Shown piece by piece: positions 45,341-56,267 of a stretch of DNA of 64,000 bases; the stretch's first letter is position 1; the number at the start of each line of letters is the position of its first letter. A program made the position numbers and the translations under genes. Where the stretch lies: positions 142,563,976 to 142,627,975 of the forward strand of contig NC_081413.1 in the NCBI RefSeq assembly GCF_030272615.1, in the 5' to 3' direction. The notes beneath the pieces were generated by a model. That model saw only the letters and a list, made by a program, of their open reading frames with translations. It did not search any database and was not told where the DNA came from. Origin of the DNA: Cryptomeria japonica. Taxonomy: Eukaryota; Streptophyta; Pinopsida; Cupressales; Cupressaceae.

Positions 45341-45896
45341 CTAGGACTAAGACTGAAGGTAACATTTTTCATTTGAATGCTGGTTAGAAAAGTTTTTTGA
45401 TTGCTAAGATAGATGAGACTTGGTTGTGGCATAGGAGAATATGTTATGTAAACTCTGACTCATTGATCAAGATCAGTTCTACACAAGCTGCTAGAGATCT
45501 TCCTAAGATTGTTAAACCTATTAATCTGGTATGTAATTAATGTTAGTTGGGTAAGAAAACAAGGATTTCTTTCAAGAGTAAATAGTATACATATGATGGA
45601 TTTCTAGATCTTGTGCATACTGACCTATGTGGACCTACAAATGTTAGAAGTGTGCAGGGTGATAGATGCTTTATGTTGCTAATTGATGATTATTCTAGGA
45701 TGATGTGGGTTTTCTTTTTGAAGGAAAATCATAAGCATTTGACAAATTCAATATATTCATAGCTAAAGTTGAAACTGAGTCCGGATTGAAGCTGAAGTGT
45801 CTTTGATTTGATAGAGGTGGAGAATTCTGTTTTGGTGAGTTCAATTCATTCTATAAGATGCATGGAATCAGAAGACAACTATTTGCTCCTAGAACC
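45341..45896 (+). pseudogene. Element IV integrase, N-terminal part
   Basis: ETWLWHRRICYVNSDSLIKI (GAG-pre-integrase and first His), a C-stop-C pair near 45535 (zinc site broken by TAA), then FLDLVHTDLCGPTNVRSVQG (first catalytic Asp) and FDRGGEFCFGEFNSFYKMHG (second Asp). Cut at 45896 by a solo LTR after APRT. Confidence 0.92.
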
Positions 45897-47448
45897 TAAT
45901 AACTCAATGATGAACGAATAGTACCAAATTGGTATTGAGAGTGGGGGGTGAATCAGTACAGGCAAAATACAGACCTAAACCGATTCAGTAGCAATTACTC
46001 CGAATGACTAGCAAATAGTGACACCAGTTTGAAACAGAGTGCAACCGGTAAAAAATAGAATAACTAAAACAATCATAAACTAGTTACTCACTGAGTTTTC
46101 CACTCAACTCAAAACTACACTACCATTTCACCCTTATGCATGAACAGGTAATCTATCATCATATCTTCACAATAGCTAGTTCAACATGTTTTATTGACAG
46201 GCATAAAACACAGAACCGTCATATGCTTAACAGGCAATAACAAAGCATCACAAGATAAAAGCATCACACATGACACACATATTTTTCATGTGGAAACCCA
46301 ACTGGGAAAAACCACAGTGGGGATGAATACCCACAAGCTTGTTGTTGAACTCTTTGGAAGTCCGCTCTATTAGAAGCCTTGTCCGGTTAAAGACATTACA
46401 AAAGGTTCTTCTAGGAACCGATCTTGTTAGAGATCACCCGGTTAAGGGATGGCTACTATACCCGGTTAAGGGTTAAACCCTGTTAAGGGTACCTTGTTAG
46501 AGGATTTCAAGAACTCAATAGCTAAAGGATTTCCAGAGCTCTCTAGCTTTCCAGATCTCAATAACTTTGAGTTACCTTGTTAAGGGATTTACAACAAGCC
46601 GGTTAAGGCTACCCTATTAGGGGATTTTCAAACTGTTGAGGTGGTTAGAGATCAATAGGTATTACAATGATCTGGTAACAACACTCAATGCCAATGTAGA
46701 TCCGCTTAAGCTCCTCTTCACCTTCTACACTTACACTCTGCAGGTATCACTTATCTCCTCTAGTCTAGCAAGGATCTTGTATCCCTTCTCTTGGATACTC
46801 ACACACAGCTTTTACCAACAACCTCTGAAAGAATTACAACATCGACCTTATAGGACAACAGATAGGTCGGTTGCATAAACCCTAAACCCTAGACCTGTTA
46901 GATTAAGGAATTAAAATAGTTCAATCCTGACCATTGATCATACTGTATTAAATGCAGCAAATCTTGAATAAATCTCAAGACATTCTCCATCATTCATTAT
47001 CCACCGATTTCATGGCAGCTGATAATCCATCACGCGTTTTCACCATTTACAAACTTTGCACATTCCCGAGGTAGATAGGGATAGTCTTCTTCATGCAAGA
47101 TCCTTCACGCACACAAGGCTGATGTGGCAGCATGATTTTTTCTTTGTTATACTACTTACTCATCACACAAAGATCACCGGTTGAGCCATACAGGCTTGAA
47201 GCACTTCAACCGGAAACCCTGAAGTTGAGACTACCAATCGGTAGTCTTACAATGCTTCCATGTGCCGGTTCCCATAACCATATGCTGGTTCACCTTGAAC
47301 AAGAACACCACTTCACTTTGGCACAAATGCCAGTTCATAGTGTTATACCGGTTCTCACATATGCCGGTTCATACCTCTTCAACATATTGACATCAATGAC
47401 AACATACAATGTCATTATGTCCACATACTGGTTCACATAATGCCAACA
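45897..47448 (-). mobile_element. Solo LTR inside the element IV integrase
   Basis: 1552 bp, flanked by a perfect 5-bp duplication GAACC (45892-45896, 47449-47453). On the - strand it starts TGTTGGCATTATGTG and ends GAGTTATTA (CA decayed to TA). Near its 3' end (+ 45935-45955) is the C-run after CTGATTCA; a GTTTTTCCC..GGGTTTCCAC motif lies at about 46290-46315, and a series of (C)CGGTTAAGGG repeats at 46380-46625. No internal domain. Removing it and one GAACC restores integrase reading: APRT then P-stop-QNGVVERK. Confidence 0.96.
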
Positions 47449-48010
47449 GAACCCCATAGCAGAATGGAGTTGTTGAGAGGAAGAACACAACTGTTTTGGA
47501 TGTTGTAAGACCTATGTTGATTGAAGGAAATGTTCCAAAGATATAGTGGAGAAAATATATTAGCACTGCTATTTATAAATTCAACAGAGTTCACATCAAA
47601 GGTGATACCGATAAGACCCCTTATGAGCTATGGTTTGGTCATATGTTCCTACTGTGAAATATTTCAAAATTCTTGGTAGCAAATGTTATGTCAAGAGAGA
47701 TGAAGATATTGGAAAGTTTTATGCTAGAAGTGGCAAAGGTATCTTTTTGAGATATTATACAAAGAGAAAAGCCTACCAGTGTTGTAATAAGAGATTGGGA
47801 CAGATAGTTGAAATTGCAATTCTGAAGGTGGATAAGATCCTTGGGAAGGAGATAAGAGTTATTGATGATGGTCAACATGTTGTTTTATCTCATATTCAAC
47901 CTGAAGAGCCTAAGTAGAATGATCTAGTAGAGATTGTTAATCTAGATCTTGTTGCTATTGGTGAGGAACCTAAGGACCAGAACAATCAGAAGACTCTGAG
48001 GTATGTAAGA
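47449..48010 (+). pseudogene. Element IV integrase, C-terminal part
   Basis: NGVVERKNTTVLDVVRPMLI holds the catalytic Glu, followed by WRKYISTAIYKFNRVHIKGD and TPYELWFG (typical copia integrase C-terminal region), then a frameshift near 47640 and KYFKILGSKCYVKRDEDIGK, which continues the same copia region. TAG stops at 47454-47456 (from CAG) and later. Confidence 0.92.
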
Positions 48011-48802
48011 TTGAATCATTCTAAATATCATATTATTGGTGATAAGAATAAAGGTACGATGACTAGAAGAGGGTTAGCTATTGAAGAAGTATGTTTGATT
48101 TCTAAAGTTGAACCTAAAGATGTTGCTCAAGCCCGTAAAGATGATAACTGGATAAGAGCCATGGAAGAAGAGTTAGATCAGACTGAAAAGAATAATACTT
48201 GGGAACTTGTGCCTAGACCTAAGGATAAAAATTTTATTGGTACTAAGTGGGTTTTTAGGAACAAATTGAATGAAGTTGGTGAAGTAGTCAGAAACAAAGC
48301 TAGACTGGTCTGCAAAGGATAATCACAACAAGAAAGAATTGATTATGAAGAAACCTTTTCTCTAGTTTCAAGGTATATCAGATGGATGTGAAATCTACAT
48401 TTTTGAATGGTGATCTAGAGGAAGAAGTTTACATTGAGCAACCTAATGGATTTTCATTGTCGGATGATGGAGACATGGTATATAAGTTGAAGAAAGCACT
48501 TTATGTATTGAAACAAGCTCCTAGAGCCTGGTATGCTAGATTAGACAAATAATTGTTGAAATTGGGATTTACTAAAGGTGTTGCTGATAGTAATATGTAC
48601 TTTAACATTGAAAATGATAAAATCCTAATTGTTGGTCTTTGTTGATGACATTATTTTTGGTGGTGATGATGATATGAGTATGAAGTTTGGCGGTGATATG
48701 CAGAAAGAATTTGAGATTTCTATGATTGGTGAGATAAAGTTTTTCTTAGTTATGCAGATTGCATAGACAAGAAAAGGAATCTTCATATCTCAAACTAAGT
48801 AT
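48011..48802 (+). pseudogene. Element IV reverse transcriptase, broken
   Basis: WIRAMEEELDQTEKNNTWEL and GTKWVFRNKLNEVGEVVRNK (RT start), a TAA after CKG (48319-48322), then [27 protein letters not shown] across frames, and FVDDIIFGGDDDMSMKF (catalytic YVDD box present as FVDD, near 48632). At least two frameshifts and several TAG/TAA/TGA codons. Copia identity is certain from these motifs and the INT-before-RT order. Confidence 0.93.
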
Positions 48803-49590
48803 GTGAAGGAACTCTTGAAGAAGTTTGGATTAGATGATTCCAAACCGGTTGGAACTCCTATGGTGACTAGTTGTAAATTGACTAAAAAGGAGGAATCTCC
48901 TAAAGATAATCAGAGTTCGTACATATCTATGGTTGGTGGATTGCTATATCTTACTCAGACTAGGCCCGAAATTATGCATTTTGTGTGTATGGATTCTAGA
49001 TATCAAGCTAATCCAAAGGAGAGTCATGTCACTGTTGTTAAGTGGATATTCAGATATCTAAAGGGAACTGTGTATTATGGTTTATGGTATCTGAAGAATG
49101 ATGATTTCATGTTGTGTGCCTACATTGATGTAGATTGGGCTGGTGATGTTGATGACCAAAAGAGTAATACCTGTGGATCATTCTTATTGGGTAAGAAGTT
49201 GGTTTCATGGGAAAGAAAGAAACAAGATTCAATGTCTTTGTCTACTGCTGAAGCTGAGTACATTGTTGCTTCTAGTAGTTGTACTCAAATAGTTTGGATG
49301 AAGCAAATGTTGAAAGATATTAGTTATTTATGATGATCCTACTATTATATACTATGATAATTCCAGTGCTATAAACATGCCAAACAATCTGGTGCAACAT
49401 TCAAAGACTAAGGATATATCAACAAATATAATTACTTGAGAGAGAAAGTCAGTGAAGAGAAGGTGGAGCTGGAATATGTATCTACAAAGGAACAAATTGC
49501 TGATATTTTCACTAAGCCTTTGCTTGCAGATATATTTATCTACTTGAGAGACGATTTAGGGGTATCCACCCCTCCTGATGAGAACTAGAT
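48803..49590 (+). pseudogene. Element IV RNase H and polyprotein end
   Basis: A 176-codon clean frame: ELLKKFGLDDSKPVGTPMVT, SYISMVGGLLYLTQTRPEIM, then RNase H AYIDVDWAGDVDDQKSNTCG, LGKKLVSWERKKQDSMSLST and AEAEYIVASSSCTQIVWMKQ (catalytic residues present). A shift near 49333 is followed by TKEQIADIFTKPL, the usual copia C-terminal motif. Best preserved part of the element. Confidence 0.93.
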
Positions 49591-49907
49591 TCATTTATTT
49601 ACATCGATCCGATGGATTTCAGAGCCTTATTATTTTATCCAGATTGATGAGTTGGTGCTACTCCTCTTCTGGAGTAGTCTATGTTTTGGGAGAGATTCAT
49701 GAGATTTATGGTTATGTGTTTTAGGGTGAGAGAGTTTGGTTTTATATTTTGGAGATCTTTGGAATTTTTTTCAAAGGGGGAGAGAGATCATGTGAAAAAT
49801 TGCATTATCTATCTTGATCTTAGGGGGAGTATGTTGGTGATATCTTCTTTCTTTGCATTGACTGTTTTTCACATTCATATGTTGCCATCAATGCCAAAGG
49901 GGGAGAT
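49591..49907 (+). other. Element IV 3' untranslated region with polypurine tract
   Basis: AAAGGGGGAGAT (49896-49907) lies directly before the LTR start TGTTGGATATGG. Earlier purine blocks (GGGGGAGAGAGAT near 49777; AGGGGGAGTATG near 49822) resemble accessory tracts. A 108-codon frame at 49681-50007 crosses the LTR edge and is judged chance. Confidence 0.85.
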
Positions 49908-51160
49908 TGTTGGATATGGTTGTTCATTGCTGTTGCTAGGATATGTTGTTTTCATTGATTTCAACATTCCTATGATTTGTTCCGATGAGATTGGGAAGAT
50001 TTTCTGATCAAGTTTTGTAGTTTGGTTTTGTTGATCACTGTTTTGCAGAATCCGGTATTTCCTTTGGTATATTTTGGTGTGATAAGATCTGGTGTTGAGA
50101 CTTTGGGATATTATTCTAGATGATCTTGTGTATCTTCATTTCATATGGTTCATGATTTGGTGCTCCACAAGTTATCCTTCTTTGTGGCAATTGCTGATTG
50201 GTTGTGTTCTTGAGCTTCTACACATTGACATATGAAGATTTGAAAAGTGGTCGTTGTGCAACTGTTCTAGATGATTCTAACATGCTTGTTGGTGTTTCCT
50301 AGTCGTGTCCTATTTGTTTTGGTGATCTGCATTGATCATTGTGTGAGTTTTTGGTGGTTTTCATCAATCAGTGATGATTTTCGTGTTATGTGGTATTTCT
50401 GGTGTAGTGTGTTGCGGTTATTCTTTACATGATTTCTAGTGGATGTGATCGTTTAGGAATTTAAATTAGGTCCATGCTATGTAATGTAAATCATTATATT
50501 GGTCTATTGATCAATCTTTGTATCGTGTAATGTAAATTTTATAATTGTTAGTTGAGGGTTGAGGGTTTAGCCAACCTTGTTATCAAGGTTGATGATTTGT
50601 ATATATAGGTGAGATATTCATGTAGTTTGAGTATCGATATTGTGTCTGTATTTGTAGAGAGATATTTATGTGCAAACAAGGGATTTATCATTGAGTGAAG
50701 TGTTGAGGTGAGATTGGTGTTGCAAAGCAGACAATTGTACTTAACTGGAACTATCATCAGGCATTTGTAGATGCTATCATTGTAGTTCACTTCTTTCGGA
50801 TTGTAGTTTGAATCACATTGTAAGTCAGTGAGACTTCCCTGAGGGTTGTAGCCTTTCGAGAAAATATATTTTGAGTAGTGAGCTCCAGGTAGTGTGCCTG
50901 AATGCATGTGCATTCCCCATTGTAATATTTTCACATACTATTGCAGAGTATCATCTTACTATGGGTAGGTTCCTACCATGGTTTTTCCCTTAACCAGGTT
51001 TTCCACATCAAAAATCTTGGTGTTGTGTGTTGTGTTGTTAATCTACTTATCTTTCTATTGCTATAGTTTATCAGTTTTGTTTTAGAGTTTAATTTTCTAT
51101 ATCCGGAGAAGACCGATTCACCCCCCTCCTCTCAGTCTTCCTTCTTAATTGCTGCTAACA
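49908..51160 (+). repeat. Element IV 3' LTR
   Basis: 1253 bp, TGTTGGATATGG to GCTGCTAACA. TATA-like GTATATATAGG near 50600, GTGAGCTCCAGGTAG (50879), GGTTTTTCCCTTAACC (50980) and a C-run with CTCTCAGTC before the end. Confidence 0.95.
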
Positions 51161-51218
51161 GGAGGTACATGACCTTCAATGACATGGAGGAAGGCGTCAT
51201 TTGCTGCATTGAATTAAA
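51161..51218 (-). repeat. Element II 5' LTR, remainder
   Basis: Begins with the GGAGG duplication. TGACATGGAGGAAGGC matches 11886 onward to the LTR end (GAATTA). Confidence 0.85.
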
Positions 51219-52265
51219 CAAGATGTGATATTTGAAATTATAGAGTTGAGATTTGATCGGATTTGGGACGCCACTTGAGCCAAAAAGATGATTTTGACTA
51301 CCTAGCCAACAACCACTCTTGACAAAGCATTTAAATCCAAACAACTCTTGAAAGATTGAATTATGGTCTTTCAATCATCTGGGTTGTGTGAAATTGGGAG
51401 TGTGAGAACATGCCACATAGCCTTCAAAGGGATAAAAAAGAGTTTAAAATATGACCGTTGATTGGCCCCTTTAAGTGAAAATCCATGGCCGTAGATGTCT
51501 TACATGGTGGGTCGGGTCCACATTGTATATTGCTACTTCATAATGCATGAAACTTTATCACTTTGTGTTTCTACAAAATGGCAAAGGCAATCACCATTTT
51601 GCAACTTGAAATCTCTTTTGTAAAACCATCACTATGAAACAATGATGTCTATCGCTAAATCTCAAGGTCAAGTGGCGATCAAAACTTGATCACTACGAAA
51701 TGGCGATAACCCTTTATGTCACTGCATCCATTTCGCAGCTTTGAGGAGGGGGATGCACCATGGGCTTTTGTCTTTTGCTTTGTTGTTTCATAGGGAAGGG
51801 TGGAATATTCCCTAATTCTCTTGCAAAATAGTGAAATGCTTAGCCTTTTCACCATTTCGCAAGGGAAACAAAATAATATGTTCCTCGCTCCATGAAATGG
51901 CCGAAGATATGAAGCTTTGCTTGCCAAAAAAGGGGATAGGGGAAATTGGTCCCACCATGGACTAAGGCCCCTTTAGCCAGTAGATGTTAAGTGATTTGAC
52001 CGCCTGGGTTGGTCAACACACCTAGAATTTTAGAGCTCAAGAAGGCTAGAAGGCAAAATTGCCTTAGGGTTTAGGGTTTTAGGAGGTTTATAGCAAGGTT
52101 TAGCCAGTTAATTTTTTCTCAGATCGGATTTTTTCATGGCTGAGGTTGACATAAAAATAGTCAACAAGTACCTAATTAGGATTTTGTTGCTAGGACTCAT
52201 TCATGCATGCATTTTGCATTCATTTCTAACTCTTTAGCTTATCCCTAAGTTAATATTAAAGGGGG
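51219..52265 (+). other. Element I 3' internal region
   Basis: No gene. 51560-51900 holds repeated AAATGGCAAAGGC / GAAATGGCGATAACC / GCAAAATAGTGAAATG phrases like those of the hairpin-core array at 58085-59335. Ends in the purine tract AAAGGGGG (52258-52265). Confidence 0.7.
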
Positions 52266-52704
52266 TGTTGGATTAATTTAAGGACAATTATCTAATTATT
52301 TATTAATTAGGTCCTTCAATTGCTTTTTTCACTTAAGCTAAACTTAGGTGATTTTATTTTATCTAGGTGTTATGCTTTTTTAGTTTGAGCTCATTTAGAG
52401 GCACTTCTAGTTAGATTTTTTAGCTTGTAGTTGAGCTTAATTTATCTCCTAATTTGCATTTCTTTAGTTCTTCTAACTTTATGATTAGGGCATCTCTTGT
52501 TTTCTATAAAGCAAGTCATTCATTCATTGTAATTGTACCTCCAATATTGTACACCTTCAATATTGAATCTTCAATTCTTTTGTGCATTATACAAAATTCT
52601 TTGGTTGTTATAGAGCATACAATCTTTGCTTGATCTCTTTTGTGTGATAGGTATTTTTCTTGTAGATGATTCTTAGCTCTTCTGGTTGATTATCAACTTC
52701 TACA
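52266..52704 (+). repeat. Element I 3' LTR
   Basis: 439 bp, pairs with 7638-8075; CTATT follows. Confidence 0.95.
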
Positions 52705-54189
52705 CTATTTTTAAAAATTTTTAAAAATAAATAATATCTTAATATATATTTTATTATCTTTGAAATATGATTTTCTATGATGGAATAAAAATATGAAACA
52801 ATATAATGAATATGTAGATATTCATCATAGTAGGTAAATATTGCTTTCAAGAGAAAGGAAGATCACCAAAGGTGAGCATGGCATGAGATTTAGACCAATT
52901 GATAGAAGCAGCCAAATTGAAAGGGTGAACCACAATAGTGTGTCAAATGTATGGTTGAGCCTTAATTTTTTTTAACCTCACATTTTGTTCAAAAAACACA
53001 TTGGGGTTTTGATCTAAGAGGGGGTGGGTTCAATCTAAGACCCTTAGATTAAACCCCTAGGCTTGGATTGAACCCCACTTTGTGGATACCCAATTTAGTA
53101 TCGTCCACTCTTATTAAAATATTGGCAAAAAAAACTAGTTTTCCTCGCCCTTTTTTTATGGCCAAAAAAGTCACCAAAAGATGAGATTCATCTGTAAGTA
53201 TCTTTTAGTGTTAGGTATCCAAAAATTTGTATCGTTTGTATTATATTTTCTTAATAGTATATATTTTTGTAAAATCATAGATTATTGCCACTCACAGTTT
53301 CATGGTAGGTTTTGGCACTCATTTTAGTGTATGTACTTCATTATGCTTGAATGTGCATGTTTCATTAGCTTTATAGAAAACTTGGTCAAATAAACATCAT
53401 TCTCTAGCAACACAAAAATATTTTAAAGTTTTAGGTGTGAGAGGAGAACATATGATGAGAAGCAAATTGAAAAGAAAACATCATTTGGAAGGTGAACATG
53501 GAGAAACAAAAATATTTAAAATAAAATAAAAGAAACGAATGAACTGTTAGTAGGGAATATAAAAGTTAAACTACAAATTTAAATTTACATTGAAGGTGAG
53601 TTTGCATCATATGAAATAGAGAAAATACCAAGAGTTTAAAAAAAATGTAGTTGATAGGAGCATAATGGAGGAGGTCTATCATTCAAAAGGAAGCCAAATT
53701 CAATGGAGTTTAATATTATTCTAGAATGGATTCAATAAACAATTCAAGGGTGCATGAAATAAAAACTAAATAAGGAAGTTGAAAAGATAAGAAAGAAAGG
53801 CATTGAAGATAGTGAATAGGCACAAGTATGTGGAGATGCGTAAGGGGTAGAAGTAAAAAAAAAAACATAGAGGTTCTAGAAATAACATAGTGTGGGCTAA
53901 ATTGAAAGAAGTAGAGGTGCAACTATGTAGGAAGAAAGATAAACCAACATAGGTGGAGTTTTGTGTAGAGAAGATAAGAGTTTCTCATTGCAAACAAGGA
54001 GAAAAAGGAGTGCACCAAAACAAAGAACTGACATAGCAAATTGGAGAAGACATGGTAAAATCATAGGAAATGAAAAGTGAATATGCAAGAAAATAGAAAG
54101 GAGGAATTAAAAATATCTAAAGTGTAGATTTAAAATAGATAGAGGTTTCTTCTATGAAGAACAAATTTACCTTTGTTCATATAGATTTG
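52705..54189. other. AT-rich non-coding DNA
   Basis: Starts with the right CTATT duplication. No supported gene. 53380-54160 is A/G-rich on the + strand. Continuous with 5642-7637 before element I inserted. Confidence 0.6.
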
Positions 54190-55092
54190 AATTTAATTTT
54201 TGAAGTTGAATAAATTGTAACTGTATTGTTTCATTTGAAATTATGTTCAATTGCATATTGTGGCTACAAAATTGGGTTGCCTGATAAGGTTCTCCAATTT
54301 TAGTCTACATCATTTGGTATTAGAGTTGGTTGATTACTGACATATGGAGATTGTGGAAGGAGAAGAGTTTTCTTGGAAGAGATTTTGACAAAAATAGAGA
54401 AGAGAAAATTCATCCTCAAATCTGATAATTGTAAAGTGTGTAAGTGTGTTGCAAATCCTTCAAGAGAGGTTAAAATTGGATAGAAGGTGCAGGAAGAGTG
54501 GTGTCTTTGATGAAATTGTCTTCTAGGTAGAGGAAAGAGACAATGAGTTTTTTTTAGGGAGGACCTATAAAAATAGAGGGACATGAGAGTCTCTAAGGAT
54601 GAAGATGAGTTCAAAAAGGAGGATGAGTTGGCTCATGAATAAATTTAATTTTTGAAGTTGAATGAATTGTAATTGTATTGTTTCATTTGAAATTATGTTC
54701 AATTGCATATTGTGGCTACAAAATTGGGTTGCCTGATAAGGTTCTCCAATTTTAGTCTGCATCATTTGGTATTAGAGTTGGTTGATTACTGGCATATGGA
54801 GATTGTGGAAGGAGAAGAGTTTTCTTGGAAGAGATTTTGACAAAAATAGAGAAGAGAAAATTCATCCTCAAATCCGATAATTGTAAAGTATGTAAGTGTG
54901 TTGCAAATCCTTCAGGAGAGGTTAAAATTGGGTAGAAGGTGCATGAAGAGTGGTGTCTTCGATGAACTTGTCTTCTAGGTAAAGGAAAGAGAGAGTGAGT
55001 TTTTTGTAAGGAGGACCTATAAAAATAGAGGGACATGAGAGTCTCTAAGGATGAAGATGAGTTTAAAAAGAAGGATGAGTTGGCTCATGAAG
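54190..55092 (+). repeat. Tandem duplication (452 bp) of an LTR end, PBS and leader
   Basis: 54190-54641 and 54642-55092 are near-identical (few substitutions). Each copy holds an LTR-like end TAGTCT(A/G)CATCA followed two bases later by TGGTATTAGAG (54315 and 54767), a tRNA-Met type PBS with one C-to-T change, then a G/A-rich leader with GGAGATTGTGGAAGG. It therefore duplicates an LTR/PBS junction of a lost + strand retroelement. Frames on the - strand in each copy mirror each other and are chance. Confidence 0.85.
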
Positions 55093-55163
55093 AGAACCAT
55101 GATAATCCCATTTTGGCAAGATTATTGGGAAGAAGTGGAGAATAAGAAGCTCCATGAAGCATT

Positions 55164-56252
55164 TGTTGGCAAGAGACATTGTTTTGGTGATGATTGATGC
55201 GTGAGGAATGCTTAGGGGTTTTCATTAATGGAAACTCATTTCTGTAACCACATCCAGTGTACATATATCTAATTTACAGGAAGTCATTTTGTTCATAAGG
55301 CATAAGTCTGGAAGGTTGAACACAATCACCGGTAGAGCATGAGATCATGGTGCATAGCTTGACATTGGTGTTGTAATTTTGGTTGTGGTGATTAAGTTAA
55401 TTGATTCAAGGTCTAAGGTATTTTATTTTGTGATCCCAATATGCAGTGTTGAATTGTATGCAAGTTTAAGAGGTCCGGTATCCGATAATCTAGTTAGAAC
55501 AGAGTTATTTTGGTGTAATTTGTGTTGTAGAATCTTAGGGGTGATTTTAGTGATTGGTTTTGTGTTCGACGTGATCATCTTGTTTTGGTCCACATTTGGA
55601 TTTGTGGACGGGTGGAGCCAATTTGGTGATACACGTTTCATTTGCATGTTATGCGGTTTTTGGAAGCCGACATGATTAATGATTCTTTTTGTTGGTGCGG
55701 ATATATAAGATCAATTTGGTTAATCATTTTGAGATGTGTTATGAGTGAATTTGTGAGTTTGGTGAATGCGATTGAAGGTTTTGGTGGTAAAAAAAACATA
55801 GCAGAGAGATAGATCAAGTTCAAGAGAGAATCTGAGCCTAACCTGAACTATATTTTGGCATATTTAGATTCTATACTTCAGTTCATTCATCAGTGTAATC
55901 ATTTTGTATTAGCCTGTAAGGTAGTAAGCCTTCCTTTGGGTTGTATCCCTTTTTGTAATTGAGCAGTGAGCTCTAGGCAGTGTGCCTGAATGAAAGTGCA
56001 TTCCCCTTATGTAATATTATCATACTTCTGGTCATAGTATAATAATATTATGGGTTCAAATCCCATTGTGGTTTTTCCCTTTTCAGGTTTCCACGTAAAA
56101 ATTTCGGTGTTATGGTTGTTTGGTTATTTGTTTTGAGTTTCTATATATTACTTTATTTCTTGTGCAATTGGTGGATTAAGAATTAGGTTAATAAATCTAT
56201 AAATTATAAAACACTGATTCACCCCCCCTCTCAGTGTTCATTGATTCCAACA
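55164..56252 (+). repeat. Element V 5' LTR
   Basis: Starts TGTTGGCAAGAGAC, ends GATTCCAACA. TATA-like ATATATAAG (55701), GAGCAGTGAGCTCTAGGCAG (55960), GTGGTTTTTCCCTTTTCAGG (56069) and C-run with CTCTCAGTG near the end. The start is chosen by TG and similarity to other LTR starts here; the end by the following PBS. Confidence 0.8.
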
Positions 56253-56254
56253 AT

Positions 56255-56267
56255 TGACATTAAAGCC
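56255..56267 (+). promoter_or_regulatory. Element V primer binding site, decayed
   Basis: TGACATTAAAGCC, two bases after the LTR, against TGGTATCAGAGCC (about 9 of 13 match). Confidence 0.6.

Larger units (their letters stand above)
40977..51160 (+). mobile_element. Element IV: Ty1/copia retrotransposon
   Basis: LTRs at 40977-43870 (with a 1.64-kb insert) and 49908-51160, a PBS, gag, protease, integrase before RT (the copia order), RNase H, and a purine tract. Flanked by a perfect GGAGG duplication (40972-40976, 51161-51165). It sits in the 5' LTR of element II. Coding is broken by TAG/TGA/TAA codons, frameshifts and a solo LTR. Confidence 0.96.
10862..51218 (-). mobile_element. Element II: Tat-like Ty3 element on the - strand, heavily interrupted
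   Basis: A ~1-kb LTR is present at 10862-11924 (3' LTR) and again at 40078-40976, continuing at 51161-51218 (5' LTR split by element IV). Read on the - strand, the 3' LTR starts TGTAATTC right after a G-rich purine tract, and the 5' LTR ends GTTACA, followed by a PBS at 40051-40074. A Tat-like gag lies at 38014-39888. No pol of its own is visible between; that part was probably lost around the insertions of the chromovirus and element III. I could not find a matching target duplication (left GAGTT at 10857-10861, no clear partner near 51219). Confidence 0.8.
7638..52704 (+). mobile_element. Element I: outermost LTR retrotransposon, filled with later insertions
   Basis: Two LTRs begin TGTTGGA and end CTTCTACA: 7638-8075 and 52266-52704. 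They are flanked by a perfect 5-bp duplication CTATT (7633-7637 and 52705-52709). A tRNA-Met type PBS follows the left LTR directly, and a purine tract (AAAGGGGG, 52258-52265) precedes the right one. By hand count the LTRs differ at about 28 of 438 positions (~6%), so the element is old. Its own internal DNA is only 8076-10861 and about 51219-52265 (roughly 3.8 kb); the rest is nested elements II, III, IV, the chromovirus and smaller insertions. No pol domain is visible in its own sequence, so it looks non-autonomous (LARD-like) or deleted. Confidence 0.92.

Noticed and set aside
49681-50007. 108-codon frame at the end of element IV
   Set aside because: It crosses the polypurine tract and the LTR start and has no domain.
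54300-55036. Two similar - strand frames (104 and 94 codons)
   Set aside because: Their similarity is explained by the 452-bp DNA duplication; they oppose an LTR/PBS junction and show no domain.
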